64,000 nucleotides of DNA from Planctomycetaceae bacterium (GTDB lineage: Bacteria > Planctomycetota > Planctomycetia > Planctomycetales > Planctomycetaceae). Position 1 is the stretch's first letter. Each line of letters opens with the position of its first letter. The position numbers and the translations under genes are program-made. The stretch spans positions 1 through 64,000 of the forward strand of contig JAGQPX010000003.1 in NCBI GenBank assembly GCA_020426505.1, written 5' to 3'. Below, one piece after another: positions 49,452 through 58,002 of the stretch. Below the pieces are notes generated by a model. The model was not told where the DNA came from and ran no database searches. It saw only the letters and a program-made list of their open reading frames with translations.

Positions 49452-50048
49452 ATGATCCCTCCGCAGCGTAAGAAGCAACTGATGGCCCACTGGCACATCC
49501 TGACATTGGCTGCGCTCGTCGACCGGTTCGGTGAGATCATGCGGTTGATGGATGAACGGTATTGTGCGTTGAGCACTGATGAGTTGCCGCGGTGGCTGGC
49601 TAACAAAGAGCGGAACGGCAAGCATCCGGAGTTGCATGGGTGGTTTGAGGGAGAGTCGATTGAGCCGGCTGCTTTGCGGCAGGTGATGGCGACGACCTGT
49701 GTGAAGGATGCACAGGGACGTCGCTCTGATCTTGGGTTGTCCATGCTGGGGGTTGCGGCTGATGTGATTCCGGAGTCCGAATGGACCGACGAGCACGTCG
49801 AGCAGTGGCTCGGGCGGTTTGTGCTGTGTGTCAAATCGTTGATTGGGCTCGACGTCGAGTTTCGTGCGATCCGACCCAAGACGATGACCTGGAAGCCAAT
49901 GGAGCGCATGCATGACCTGATGAAACAGGGCATCACATTGCAGTCCGACGATCCCGAGGAAGGACTGCTGCACTCGATCGTCATTCACGAGAAAGACATC
50001 GGTCACTCGATCTACTGGAAGATGAAAACCGTGCGTGTTGACGGATAG
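49452..50048 (+). CDS. Conserved-looking protein of unknown function
   Basis: 198 residues, soluble, no signal. Helical N-terminus (WHILTLAALVDRFGEIMRLMDERY), then mixed alpha/beta (SLIGLDVEFRAIRPKTMTWKP, EEGLLHSIVIHEKDIGHSIYWKMKTVRV). Charged residues and Trp are evenly spread. No family recognised. It stands alone, convergent with the ABC permease gene. Confidence 0.6.
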   Translation: MIPPQRKKQLMAHWHILTLAALVDRFGEIMRLMDERYCALSTDELPRWLANKERNGKHPELHGWFEGESIEPAALRQVMATTCVKDAQGRRSDLGLSMLGVAADVIPESEWTDEHVEQWLGRFVLCVKSLIGLDVEFRAIRPKTMTWKPMERMHDLMKQGITLQSDDPEEGLLHSIVIHEKDIGHSIYWKMKTVRVDG

Positions 50049-50146
50049 AGAGCGAACACGCCCGCGTAGCTGGATTCGCCAGAATTCAGCACGTCAAGGT
50101 CCGTCACTTCTGAACTCTGGCGAGTTCAGCTACACCGAAAGAGTTG

Positions 50147-51532
50147 CTACTCGTGGCGGAGGGCTTCGATGGGGTCGAGGCGGGCGGCGGCCCTTGCGGG
50201 ATACGTCCCGAAGATCACGCCGATCGCGACGCTCACGCCGAAGGCGACCGGCAGGCTCCACATCGCCACCTGCGGCTCCATGTCGGAGAAGAGCCGGCCC
50301 AGATCGGATCGGCCGGTCGTCTGATCCATCACATAGGCGTCGACGAACCATTTGATACCGACGAACGCAGCGGGAGTTAGCAGCCCCATCATGATGCCGA
50401 TGAGCCCCCCGGTGCCTGAGAGCACAATCGTCTCGGTGAGGAACTGCTGAATGATGTCACGCCTGCGCGCTCCCAGCGCGCGGCGGATGCCGATCTCGCG
50501 GGTCCGCTCAGTCACCGTTGCCAGCATAATATTCATGATGCCGATGCCACCCACGATCAGACTGATCGCTGCGATCGAGCCTAACACAATGTTGAAGATT
50601 TTGCGGATCTGATCGGCCTGCTTGAGCAGTTCCAACGGCACGACGACCGAGAAATCGTTCGTCCCTTCACCGTGCAGATTACGGATGGTCTCGCGGACGA
50701 CCTCAGCAGTCGGGATGACCAGGTCGCGGTCGTCAGTCAGTCCGTTCTTGTCTCCCACCTTGAGTGTGATCTGATCGTAAACAACGGAGACCGCACTGAA
50801 CGATCCCTGCGTGCGGCGAATGAAGAGGTCACCCGTGTTGAGCCGCGTTTGCAGCGTGAATAGCGGCATGTAGACATCCTTGTTGTAATCCTGACCGGAC
50901 AGGCTTCCGCCGATCGCCGCGGAGGCGGTGCGGTCCTGCGTGACACCGATGACTCGATACGCCCGACTCGCAATCTGCACCGGCTGACCGATGGGGTTCT
51001 CGAACGGGAAGAGGATTCGGGCCGTCTCATGGGCCAGCACGACCACGTTGGCCATTTCTTCGAGATCATGGTCGGTGAGGAATCGGCCCTGCTCCATCCC
51101 GAGATGGTTCATCTCCAAGTACTCGGGCGTCGAGCCGACAACGCGGGCATTGAGCGTGTACTGCTGGTGCCGCACTTCCTGTGTGAGTTCGCGGACCGGA
51201 ACGACTCCCATCACGGACGGGATCGTCTCCGAGATAACCTCAAGGTCCTTGCGAGTGAGGCCGTACCGCAGGACGAACGACTGGCCGCCGCCGGATGAAC
51301 TGGAGCTTGTCTCGTCCGGCGGCTTAACGCTGCGGACGATGATGTTGGTTGCCCCCAGTTCCAGCACCTGCTTCTGCGCTTGCGAACTGGCCCCTTCACC
51401 GATGGCCAGCATGGCGATCACCGAGAACACCCCGAACACAATGCCCAGCATGGTGAGCCCGGAGCGCAACTTGTGCAGCATCACGCTCTTGAGCGCGAGT
51501 TGCAACGTACGGAGGAAACGTGAGAGAGACAT
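50147..51532 (-). CDS. ABC transporter permease, MacB/FtsX type
   Basis: 461 residues. An N-terminal helix ([20 protein letters not shown]) is followed by a large periplasmic MacB_PCD-like domain, then the FtsX permease core with three helices ([76 protein letters not shown]). The family moves molecules by mechanotransmission with a separate ATPase. The matching ATPase gene is upstream on the same strand; an inverted-repeat element fills the gap. Confidence 0.93.
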   Translation of the reverse strand: MSLSRFLRTLQLALKSVMLHKLRSGLTMLGIVFGVFSVIAMLAIGEGASSQAQKQVLELGATNIIVRSVKPPDETSSSSSGGGQSFVLRYGLTRKDLEVISETIPSVMGVVPVRELTQEVRHQQYTLNARVVGSTPEYLEMNHLGMEQGRFLTDHDLEEMANVVVLAHETARILFPFENPIGQPVQIASRAYRVIGVTQDRTASAAIGGSLSGQDYNKDVYMPLFTLQTRLNTGDLFIRRTQGSFSAVSVVYDQITLKVGDKNGLTDDRDLVIPTAEVVRETIRNLHGEGTNDFSVVVPLELLKQADQIRKIFNIVLGSIAAISLIVGGIGIMNIMLATVTERTREIGIRRALGARRRDIIQQFLTETIVLSGTGGLIGIMMGLLTPAAFVGIKWFVDAYVMDQTTGRSDLGRLFSDMEPQVAMWSLPVAFGVSVAIGVIFGTYPARAAARLDPIEALRHE

Positions 51533-51552
51533 GAAACTGGCCGACGATTAGG

Positions 51553-51757
51553 TTCACCACGGAGGCGCGGAGAGACGGAGGTTACGCGGGGGGATGAATG
51601 TTAACTCAGGCTTTGTCCCAGTGTTGAAGGTTTCATTCATTTGATAATGCCATCTCGTAAATTCAGAACGAACCAGCCTGTCTTGTTCGGGGTGCAAAGG
51701 GGTTTCGGCTCTCCGCGCGTCCTCTGCGACTCTGCGACTCTGCGACTCTGCGGTGAA
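51553..51757. repeat. Inverted-repeat element, family A, inside the efflux operon
   Basis: The left arm TTCACCACGGAGGCGCGGAG begins 21 nt upstream of the permease start. The right arm complement begins TTCACCGCAGAGTCGCAGAG and holds four tandem CTCTGCGA units. Its last base touches the ATPase stop codon (51758-51760). The centre has no ORF. Confidence 0.75.
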
Positions 51758-52456
51758 CTACCCAGGGAAAATCCCCTCCCCTGCGATGAGGCCGTCTTTC
51801 ATGAAGACCTGGCGTTTGGTGCGTCTGGCGACGCTGTTTTCGTGGGTGACCATGATGATGGTGCGACCTTCGTTGTTGAGGTCGGTGAGAATCTGAATGA
51901 TCTCCTCTTCAGTCTTGGAGTCGAGGTTGCCGGTCGGTTCGTCCGCCATGATGATCGCCGGATCGTTGATGAGCGCCCGGGCAATCGCTACCCGTTGCTG
52001 TTGACCTCCAGAGAGTTGAAACGGTCGGTGATCGAGTCGGTCCCCCAGACCGACCTGGTTCGCAACGTCGATGCATCGGTTTCGGTCGCGAGCCGAGATG
52101 GGCGGATAGCCGGTCCGGTACAGCAGCGGAACCTCGATGTTCTCCAGCACCGTGTATTGAGTGATGAGGTTGAACGACTGAAAGATGAATCCGATGTCTG
52201 AGTTGCGAACAATCGACAGTTCGTTGTCCGACATCTGCGAGGTGTCGCGGCCATTGAGGATGTACTGGCCTTCGGTCGGACGATCGAGTGCGCCGAGCAG
52301 GTTCAGGAGCGTGCTCTTGCCGCTGCCAGACGAGCCCATGATGGCGATGAAGTCCCCTTCGGGGATCTCCAGCGAGACGCCGCGCAAGGCCTTCACGACA
52401 ACCGAACCGAGGTCGTAGAACTTCGTCAGATTGACAAGGCTTGCGACAGAAGACAT
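51758..52456 (-). CDS. ABC transporter ATP-binding protein, MacB/LolD type
   Basis: 232 residues. Walker A GSSGSGKST near 40-48, signature LSGGQQQRVAIARAL near 145-160, Walker B IIMADEPTGNLDSKT near 165-180, H-loop VTHE. The N-terminal VVKALRGVSLEIPEGDFIAIMG is typical of the LolD/MacB group. It powers the FtsX permease encoded next. It lies between adaptor and permease genes, forming a MacAB-like unit with the TolC-like gene. Confidence 0.94.
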   Translation of the reverse strand: MSSVASLVNLTKFYDLGSVVVKALRGVSLEIPEGDFIAIMGSSGSGKSTLLNLLGALDRPTEGQYILNGRDTSQMSDNELSIVRNSDIGFIFQSFNLITQYTVLENIEVPLLYRTGYPPISARDRNRCIDVANQVGLGDRLDHRPFQLSGGQQQRVAIARALINDPAIIMADEPTGNLDSKTEEEIIQILTDLNNEGRTIIMVTHENSVARRTKRQVFMKDGLIAGEGIFPG

Positions 52457-52507
52457 GGGAAGTCCGTCAGAATCAACATGGAAGGTTTGGGCGAGACCCC
52501 AGCAAGT

Positions 52508-54436
52508 TTATCCTCCGGCAGGACGGCCACCGCCTCCACCTCCGCCTTGACGCAGGAGTTTCATGGCAGCTGAGAATTCGGACTTCGAGATCGCTCCATC
52601 GCTGTCGCTGTCGATGTTGGAGACTTGAGACCTCATCCGTTCGGGGATCTCATCGCCTGCGAGTTTGCCGTCCTTGTCCGTATCCATGTTTGCGAACATG
52701 GCGTCCGGATCGCCCCCGGGACCACCCTTGCGTTGACCGCTCTGCCCGTCACTCGATCGCCCGCCGTTGGATGCGGACGGCTCCGAAGTGCCGGGGGACC
52801 CCGCATCGTCTTGCAGAATTCTGCTCTCCGACACATCCCTTTCGGACGACTCTGCACTCAATTGGCTGGTGAGTTCTGCAATTGTCTCCGCGAAGTTGGT
52901 TCGAGGATTAAGTACGACACGCTCACCTTCAGCGACTCCGTCGATGATCTCGATGTCGGTATCGTTCGTCTGTCCGATCTGAAGTTCGCGTTGCTCCGGT
53001 CCGTTCTCCTTCAACACCCACGCGTAATACTTGCCGACAATGCCGACGACCGCCTGCAACGGGATCTGCAACACGTTTTCGCGGCTGTCGACGAACACCT
53101 CGACCTGGGCGGTGAGACCCGGCTTGAGAGACTGCACCTTTGAACCGGCATCGGTAATATTGATCGCTACTTCGTACTCGCGGAGATCGTAGTTCGGCCA
53201 GGAGCCCGACATGGGAACCGACGAAATGTGCGAGACCACTCCGCGATAGGTTTCAGATCGATTGACATCGGTCTGAATTTTCGCCGGCAGATTGAGACTG
53301 AGATTGCCAATGAGCGACTCATGCACTCGAGCGTCCACCTTCATTTTGGAGACATCGGGCAGGTTGAATATCTCCTGCCGCTCCTGCACCGTTGCCCCTT
53401 CCTCGATCGCCGGTCCGTCACCTCCTCGACGGCTGCGTGAGGACAAGTTCGCGTAGACGACTTCGCCTGCTTGCGGTGCCGTGAGCGTGCATTGCTCAAC
53501 TTGCCTGCTGAGTTTTTCGAGCTTCTCCTCTTCGAGGACGGCCGACTTGCTTGCGGCCAGAAACTCCTGTTCGGCCTGCTTCTCCGCGGCGGCCGCCTTG
53601 AGCTTGACTCGATCGAGTTCCCGTTCGAGTTCAGCCGCGTTGGACTTCAACTCTGCCAAAGTGCGCACGCTGTCAAACTCGACCAGAACTTTCAATTCTT
53701 CAGTCGCTTTTTCGACAGCGAGTTCTTTCTGTTGCACCAGAATGCGAGACGCTTCGAGTTCGTTTTGCTGAACGAAGCCCTTCTTCACCTGACGTTTGTT
53801 AAACTCGTGCGACTCCTTCGCCTGAATCGCTTCCTCTTTGGCGATCGCGAGATTGCCCTCCAGTTCACTCTTGAGCTTGCGGAACTCGCCTTTCTCGTAC
53901 TTATTCAAATCAAGCTTGGCAAGTTCCCAGGCGGTCTCAGCGAGTGAGATGTCACTTTCGTTTTGCAGGCGTTGGACGTCGAGTGCCTCTTTGGCGGACA
54001 CCTTCGTCGCGGTGACGTTGGCGACCACGATTTCCTGCTGCTTGGCCTGATCCTGAAGTTGCGACCCGTCGAGCACGCAGACGACGTCCCCCGCTTCGAC
54101 CCAGGTCCCCTCCGGGACAATGCTGATGATGGTCGTCGAGCCTTCCACCCCCGAAGTCACAGTCACATTTTGTTGGCTGTCGAGATTGCCTTTGACATTG
54201 ACCGTGAGCAGGAACGGTCCACGCGTGGCGACGTCAGTGACCAAATGGGAGAATTCGTTTCCATCCGACGCGGCGAATTGGTCCCTGATCGCCGGCGTCG
54301 CGTAGACTGCTGCCCCGATCATCCCCATCAGGCCGATCAAGATCACCAACCGCCCTGTCCAACGACCAGACTTCGCCTCCGGGGAGCGGGTCGTCATGCT
54401 GGGCTGAGTCGTCGAGTCGTTCGATTCCTTCGTCAT
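52508..54436 (-). CDS. Periplasmic adaptor (HlyD/MacA family) with EF-hand-like C-terminus
   Basis: 642 residues from the ATG at 54434-54436. N-terminal membrane anchor (LVILIGLMGMIGAAVYATP near 30-48), a biotinyl-lipoyl-like segment (GSTTIISIVPEGTWVEAGDVVCVLDG), a long coiled coil near 140-320, then the beta barrel (NIT DAGSKVQSLKPGLTAQVEVF) and MP domain. The last 60 residues carry two EF-hand calcium loops, DTDKDGKLAGDE and DSDSDGAISKSE, and a Gly-rich end. The start overlaps the TolC-like gene by 203 bp. It links inner-membrane pump and outer channel. Confidence 0.9.
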   Translation of the reverse strand: MTKESNDSTTQPSMTTRSPEAKSGRWTGRLVILIGLMGMIGAAVYATPAIRDQFAASDGNEFSHLVTDVATRGPFLLTVNVKGNLDSQQNVTVTSGVEGSTTIISIVPEGTWVEAGDVVCVLDGSQLQDQAKQQEIVVANVTATKVSAKEALDVQRLQNESDISLAETAWELAKLDLNKYEKGEFRKLKSELEGNLAIAKEEAIQAKESHEFNKRQVKKGFVQQNELEASRILVQQKELAVEKATEELKVLVEFDSVRTLAELKSNAAELERELDRVKLKAAAAEKQAEQEFLAASKSAVLEEEKLEKLSRQVEQCTLTAPQAGEVVYANLSSRSRRGGDGPAIEEGATVQERQEIFNLPDVSKMKVDARVHESLIGNLSLNLPAKIQTDVNRSETYRGVVSHISSVPMSGSWPNYDLREYEVAINITDAGSKVQSLKPGLTAQVEVFVDSRENVLQIPLQAVVGIVGKYYAWVLKENGPEQRELQIGQTNDTDIEIIDGVAEGERVVLNPRTNFAETIAELTSQLSAESSERDVSESRILQDDAGSPGTSEPSASNGGRSSDGQSGQRKGGPGGDPDAMFANMDTDKDGKLAGDEIPERMRSQVSNIDSDSDGAISKSEFSAAMKLLRQGGGGGGGRPAGG

Positions 54437-57194
54437 GGATTGGTTCCAACTCGGGGCCATCAAGGTCGGTCGTGTCCTGTGGGGGACTATCCAAGGAGGA
54501 GGGATTCACGACTCCCGCACCAAGCGGGGTGGCGAGTTCGGCGGGAGGAGCAATATCCTCAGGAGGGCAGTCGCTGGGGCCGCCGCACAATTCCCGGTAG
54601 AACGGATCATTCCAGACATTATCCGGCCCCACTTCCATGATACCCATGTCCCGGAAAATGTTAAGGCGGTTCTGCTCATAGCCGACCCAAAATCGAATCA
54701 TGTTGTTCTGGGCGCTGAGTACGGAATTCAGGGCTTGCAGGATATTCTGACCGCTCAGGCCGGGAACGCTGGCACGACCACCTCCGACGCCTTTTGGTGC
54801 GTAAGCCTCGCTGACGGTGCTGTCAAACTGGGCGGCCGCGATCCGGGTCGACTGCCGGGCTGTCTCCAGGTTCCGCTTCAAAACCTCCATTTGTCTCCAG
54901 TCCGCCCGGACCTGCTGTTTCACCCGATCCTCAAGCAGCATGTAATCCCGTTTGGCTCGCTGATAGTCAATTAATGCCGCCCGGTAAATGTTTCGTTCAT
55001 TGTTCAGGTCGAGTGGTGCATCAAACGAGACGCCCGCACGCAGAGCGCTGATATCTCCCCGAAACTCGAAGGGATTCGTGTTCCCCGGCGGTCCCGGCGT
55101 GTTCATTTCTCCTTCGACCACGAGGTCAAGATTCGACTGGAGTGCATTGGCCGCGACCTCCACCCGTCGACGAGCATCCATCACAATCGCCCGTTGATTC
55201 TTGAGGTCGAGTCGGTTTTCCAAAGCGATCGCGACGGCCTCCTCCATAGACATGTCGAAATCCTGCGTGGTAACCAGTTCCACGCGCAAACCAATCTGTA
55301 CGGCCTGCAATGTTCCGATGAATGTTTGAAGCTTCTCTTGGTTATCCTTGATGTCATAGCGCAGTTGTTTGCGTTGTTCGAGAGACAAGTTCGACATTTC
55401 GAGTTGACTGAGAAAGTCTTCCGTCTTCTCTCGCAGGGTTTGAATGCTGAACACCGTGTCGTCATAGAGTCGTCGATCACGTGCAACATCGTATTCGAGC
55501 CGTTCGCGTTCGGAGTCTGTTTGCATGCTGGCCAGGCGGTCTTCGTAAATGCTCTCCAGCCGTCCAAAGTCTTGCCGGATCAGACCGAGGCCGAACTCTT
55601 CGACGTCGTCCAGAATCTCTGAGAACCGTTCCGCCACGACTCGCAATTGATCAGGATCGGGATCGTCAAAGTCGAGCTGACCCCAGAACGGAGCGAAGAC
55701 TTTGACCTCTCGCTCCAAGTCAATCATGCTTTCGTCGAGGAACTGAAACTGTTCCAGTAAGGTATCGTCCAACGTGACCAGGAAGTCCGTGCGCAAACCA
55801 AGCTGGTCAAACTTGAAGATGTCGAGTGAATCCTGCAATCCTTGTTGCTGACTTCGCAGAGCAGTGATTGTGCTTGCCAGTCTCGACTGAAGCTGCAGCA
55901 CGTCCAGGATGACCGTCTCTGTCTCCGACAAAAGCCTGTCGGCAATCTGCGTCACCGCCCTGCGATAGGCCGGGTCTTCACTGAGTCCAAGCAGCAGATC
56001 GCGTTGCTCTTCGGTCATTGGCCCCAACCAGATCAGCTCGCCCCCTTTGTATTCAATGAGTTCGCGAACCGACTCGGGCAACTGCTGTTCGGCCAGCTCG
56101 GGCGGTAATGCTGCGAGCGCTTCCCGTTCCCGCTCAGGCCGACGCGATGAGTTCTCCTTGAGGATCTCGACCTGTTCCTCCAGCCTGAAGATATTCGCTT
56201 CGGTATTCCGGATCTCCTGCACTTGCCGAAGCAGGCTCAAGTAACCATTACCCCCCCCAACAACATCCGTAAAGAACTGACGTCGGAAACGAGCCAGATC
56301 GCGCACGGCGTAGAGGAGGTTTCGCTCCGATTGCGTGAGATTCTCCAGCACGACTTTGCGTCCCGCCTGCAACAGCAATGGTTGCGTGAGTGAGAACGCG
56401 AGCGTCGATGCTGTCTGTGTCTGATTGGGTCCGTCGAACAGCCAGATCGTGTTGTTGACCAACTCTAGAAACCACTGCCCCCCCGTCGGCAGCAACTGTC
56501 CAACGCCGATGTTGCTGCTGAGTACGGACGTGTCCGTTCCGCCGTCCGGTCGGAACGTCGTCGTCGAGTCAACGCCCGGCAGTCGCCCATTGGCCAAGTA
56601 ACGGACTGCGAACTGATAACGCTCAGCGGTCACCTCCAACGCGCGCAGGAAGACGATCTCAATCTGAGTCTGATACTCGCGGTTGTGAATGAGCGCAAGT
56701 TCGAGCGCCTGGCACAACGTGAGTTCGTCGATCTGAGGGAGCGGCTGCAGGTACTCGCCCGTCTCCTCATCATAGGCCTCCGCCCGCAGACCAAACGGTG
56801 CCAGCCATTGCGGGTTCTCGACACTCATCGAGTCGCCGAAGGAGTGCCAGCTTTCGTAACCATTCCAGCCATCGACCCAGTGCATGTAAACATGAGCCTG
56901 CGGATCGTCGGGGGGCAACGGCTCGTAGTCCGGATCGTAGGGACTGTAGAACCGGCTGCGCGGATCGGGCGTGATGTCGATGCGAGGCACGGCCCAGCGC
57001 GGGTCGGTCAGGTTCTCACTGATCGCTTCGTAGGAATCCCGCTCCGCCTGATCCCGCCAGAACGGACGCGAGCATCCTGCTGACGACAACGGAAGCCAGA
57101 TGGCCAGCACCCACACGAGACCGCGACACCACACACGCTCGGTCAGAGGTGTGCAACGATTGGTCATGGTCGGCCTCGGCAGGGGACACCTCAT
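54234..57194 (-). CDS. TolC-family outer-membrane efflux protein (large)
   Basis: 986 residues. The start at 57192-57194 overlaps the marR stop (ATGA) and has GGAGG 5 nt upstream; a later ATG at 57167 is possible. A lipobox LSSAGC (C41) predicts a lipoprotein. Long helical regions (about 300-700, with QRKQLRYDIKDNQEKLQTF and AVAIALENRLDLKNQRAIV) fit the outer-membrane efflux domain, at roughly twice the usual TolC length. The last 68 codons are out of frame with the adaptor gene, which begins inside them. Probably exports with the MacAB-like pump. Confidence 0.85.
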   Translation of the reverse strand: MRCPLPRPTMTNRCTPLTERVWCRGLVWVLAIWLPLSSAGCSRPFWRDQAERDSYEAISENLTDPRWAVPRIDITPDPRSRFYSPYDPDYEPLPPDDPQAHVYMHWVDGWNGYESWHSFGDSMSVENPQWLAPFGLRAEAYDEETGEYLQPLPQIDELTLCQALELALIHNREYQTQIEIVFLRALEVTAERYQFAVRYLANGRLPGVDSTTTFRPDGGTDTSVLSSNIGVGQLLPTGGQWFLELVNNTIWLFDGPNQTQTASTLAFSLTQPLLLQAGRKVVLENLTQSERNLLYAVRDLARFRRQFFTDVVGGGNGYLSLLRQVQEIRNTEANIFRLEEQVEILKENSSRRPEREREALAALPPELAEQQLPESVRELIEYKGGELIWLGPMTEEQRDLLLGLSEDPAYRRAVTQIADRLLSETETVILDVLQLQSRLASTITALRSQQQGLQDSLDIFKFDQLGLRTDFLVTLDDTLLEQFQFLDESMIDLEREVKVFAPFWGQLDFDDPDPDQLRVVAERFSEILDDVEEFGLGLIRQDFGRLESIYEDRLASMQTDSERERLEYDVARDRRLYDDTVFSIQTLREKTEDFLSQLEMSNLSLEQRKQLRYDIKDNQEKLQTFIGTLQAVQIGLRVELVTTQDFDMSMEEAVAIALENRLDLKNQRAIVMDARRRVEVAANALQSNLDLVVEGEMNTPGPPGNTNPFEFRGDISALRAGVSFDAPLDLNNERNIYRAALIDYQRAKRDYMLLEDRVKQQVRADWRQMEVLKRNLETARQSTRIAAAQFDSTVSEAYAPKGVGGGRASVPGLSGQNILQALNSVLSAQNNMIRFWVGYEQNRLNIFRDMGIMEVGPDNVWNDPFYRELCGGPSDCPPEDIAPPAELATPLGAGVVNPSSLDSPPQDTTDLDGPELEPIHDEGIERLDDSAQHDDPLPGGEVWSLDRAVGDLDRPDGDDRGSSLRDAGDQGPIRRVGWKRILPFGH

Positions 57195-57721
57195 GATGCC
57201 CTCCGCATCTCTTGTTTATCAGAATGATCCAATGGATCCCGTGCAGTCGGGCCATTATGCTCGCTGGTCGCACGGTCGATCGCGTCCAGGTGGTCACTCA
57301 ACCGCCAGACGAGTCGTTGCAACTGCGCCTGTTGATCTGCACCAAAGCCCGCCAGCAAATTGACAGCCGCAGCTTCACGTGTCAGCGTAATCGCCTCGGC
57401 CAGTTGACGACCTTCCTCCGTGAGCATCAGCACGCTGCGTCGCCGATCGGTCTTGGAGCGAAAGCGGAACAGCAGACCGTTCACACGCATTCGTTCGACG
57501 AGCGAGCAGACATTCGACTCGGAGAGCCCCAGTTGATCGGCTAATTGCTTCTGTGAGCAGCCGCGATCGCCAACGTCAGCAATGGTTCGCAGTGCAGCAT
57601 AGCGGGATGAACTGACCCCCTGCGCCTCGCATGGCTCGCTCAGCTTCGACTGCAATCGAGCAGTCAGTTCCAGCAATTGATCGACCAGCGCAGCCTCTCT
57701 GGCCCGTCCTTCGCGTCCCAT
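57191..57721 (-). CDS. MarR-family transcriptional regulator
   Basis: 176 residues from the ATG at 57719-57721, preceded by GGGAGGGGG; a longer frame to 57958 has no family support. Winged helix: SSRYAALRTIADVGDRGCSQKQLADQLGLSESNVCSLVERMRVNGLLFRFRSKTDRRRSVLMLTEEG, where the DRR wing is typical. It precedes and overlaps the TolC-like gene, so it is probably the local repressor of the efflux operon and its own promoter, released by ligand binding. Confidence 0.9.
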   Translation of the reverse strand: MGREGRAREAALVDQLLELTARLQSKLSEPCEAQGVSSSRYAALRTIADVGDRGCSQKQLADQLGLSESNVCSLVERMRVNGLLFRFRSKTDRRRSVLMLTEEGRQLAEAITLTREAAAVNLLAGFGADQQAQLQRLVWRLSDHLDAIDRATSEHNGPTARDPLDHSDKQEMRRAS

Positions 57722-57760
57722 TGTCCCCCTCCCTGGGCATGGCGAATCTGTCCGAATGGC

Positions 57761-57779
57761 TGCACAATCCAGTTGTGCA
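57761..57779. promoter_or_regulatory. Candidate MarR operator palindrome
   Basis: TGCACAA-TCCAG-TTGTGCA is a perfect 7-bp inverted repeat with a 5-bp centre, starting 40 bp upstream of the marR ATG. Size and position suit autoregulation of a MarR-type repressor. No experiment supports it here. Confidence 0.5.
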
Positions 57780-58002
57780 CACCTGCGGGTCCGGACATTC
57801 CGCCCTTTCATTCTTCGGTCACGAAGTATCCACGACTGCACCCTTTTCCGTGATGACCCTTCACTTCCGAATGGTTCGGCTGCGAATCTTTCGAACGCGA
57901 AGGATCGACTGGTATCGGCGGCTCTGTCGATTCGTTGGCCCCTTGCGTAGACTGTCACCTCGCCAATTATCCTCTGATTTCTTCGCAGCTTGAGGATCTC
58001 CT

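Noticed and set aside
51726-51752. CTCTGCGA tandem units as a CRISPR or microsatellite locus
   Set aside because: Four back-to-back 8-bp units without spacers are part of the inverted-repeat arm; no CRISPR features and no cas genes.
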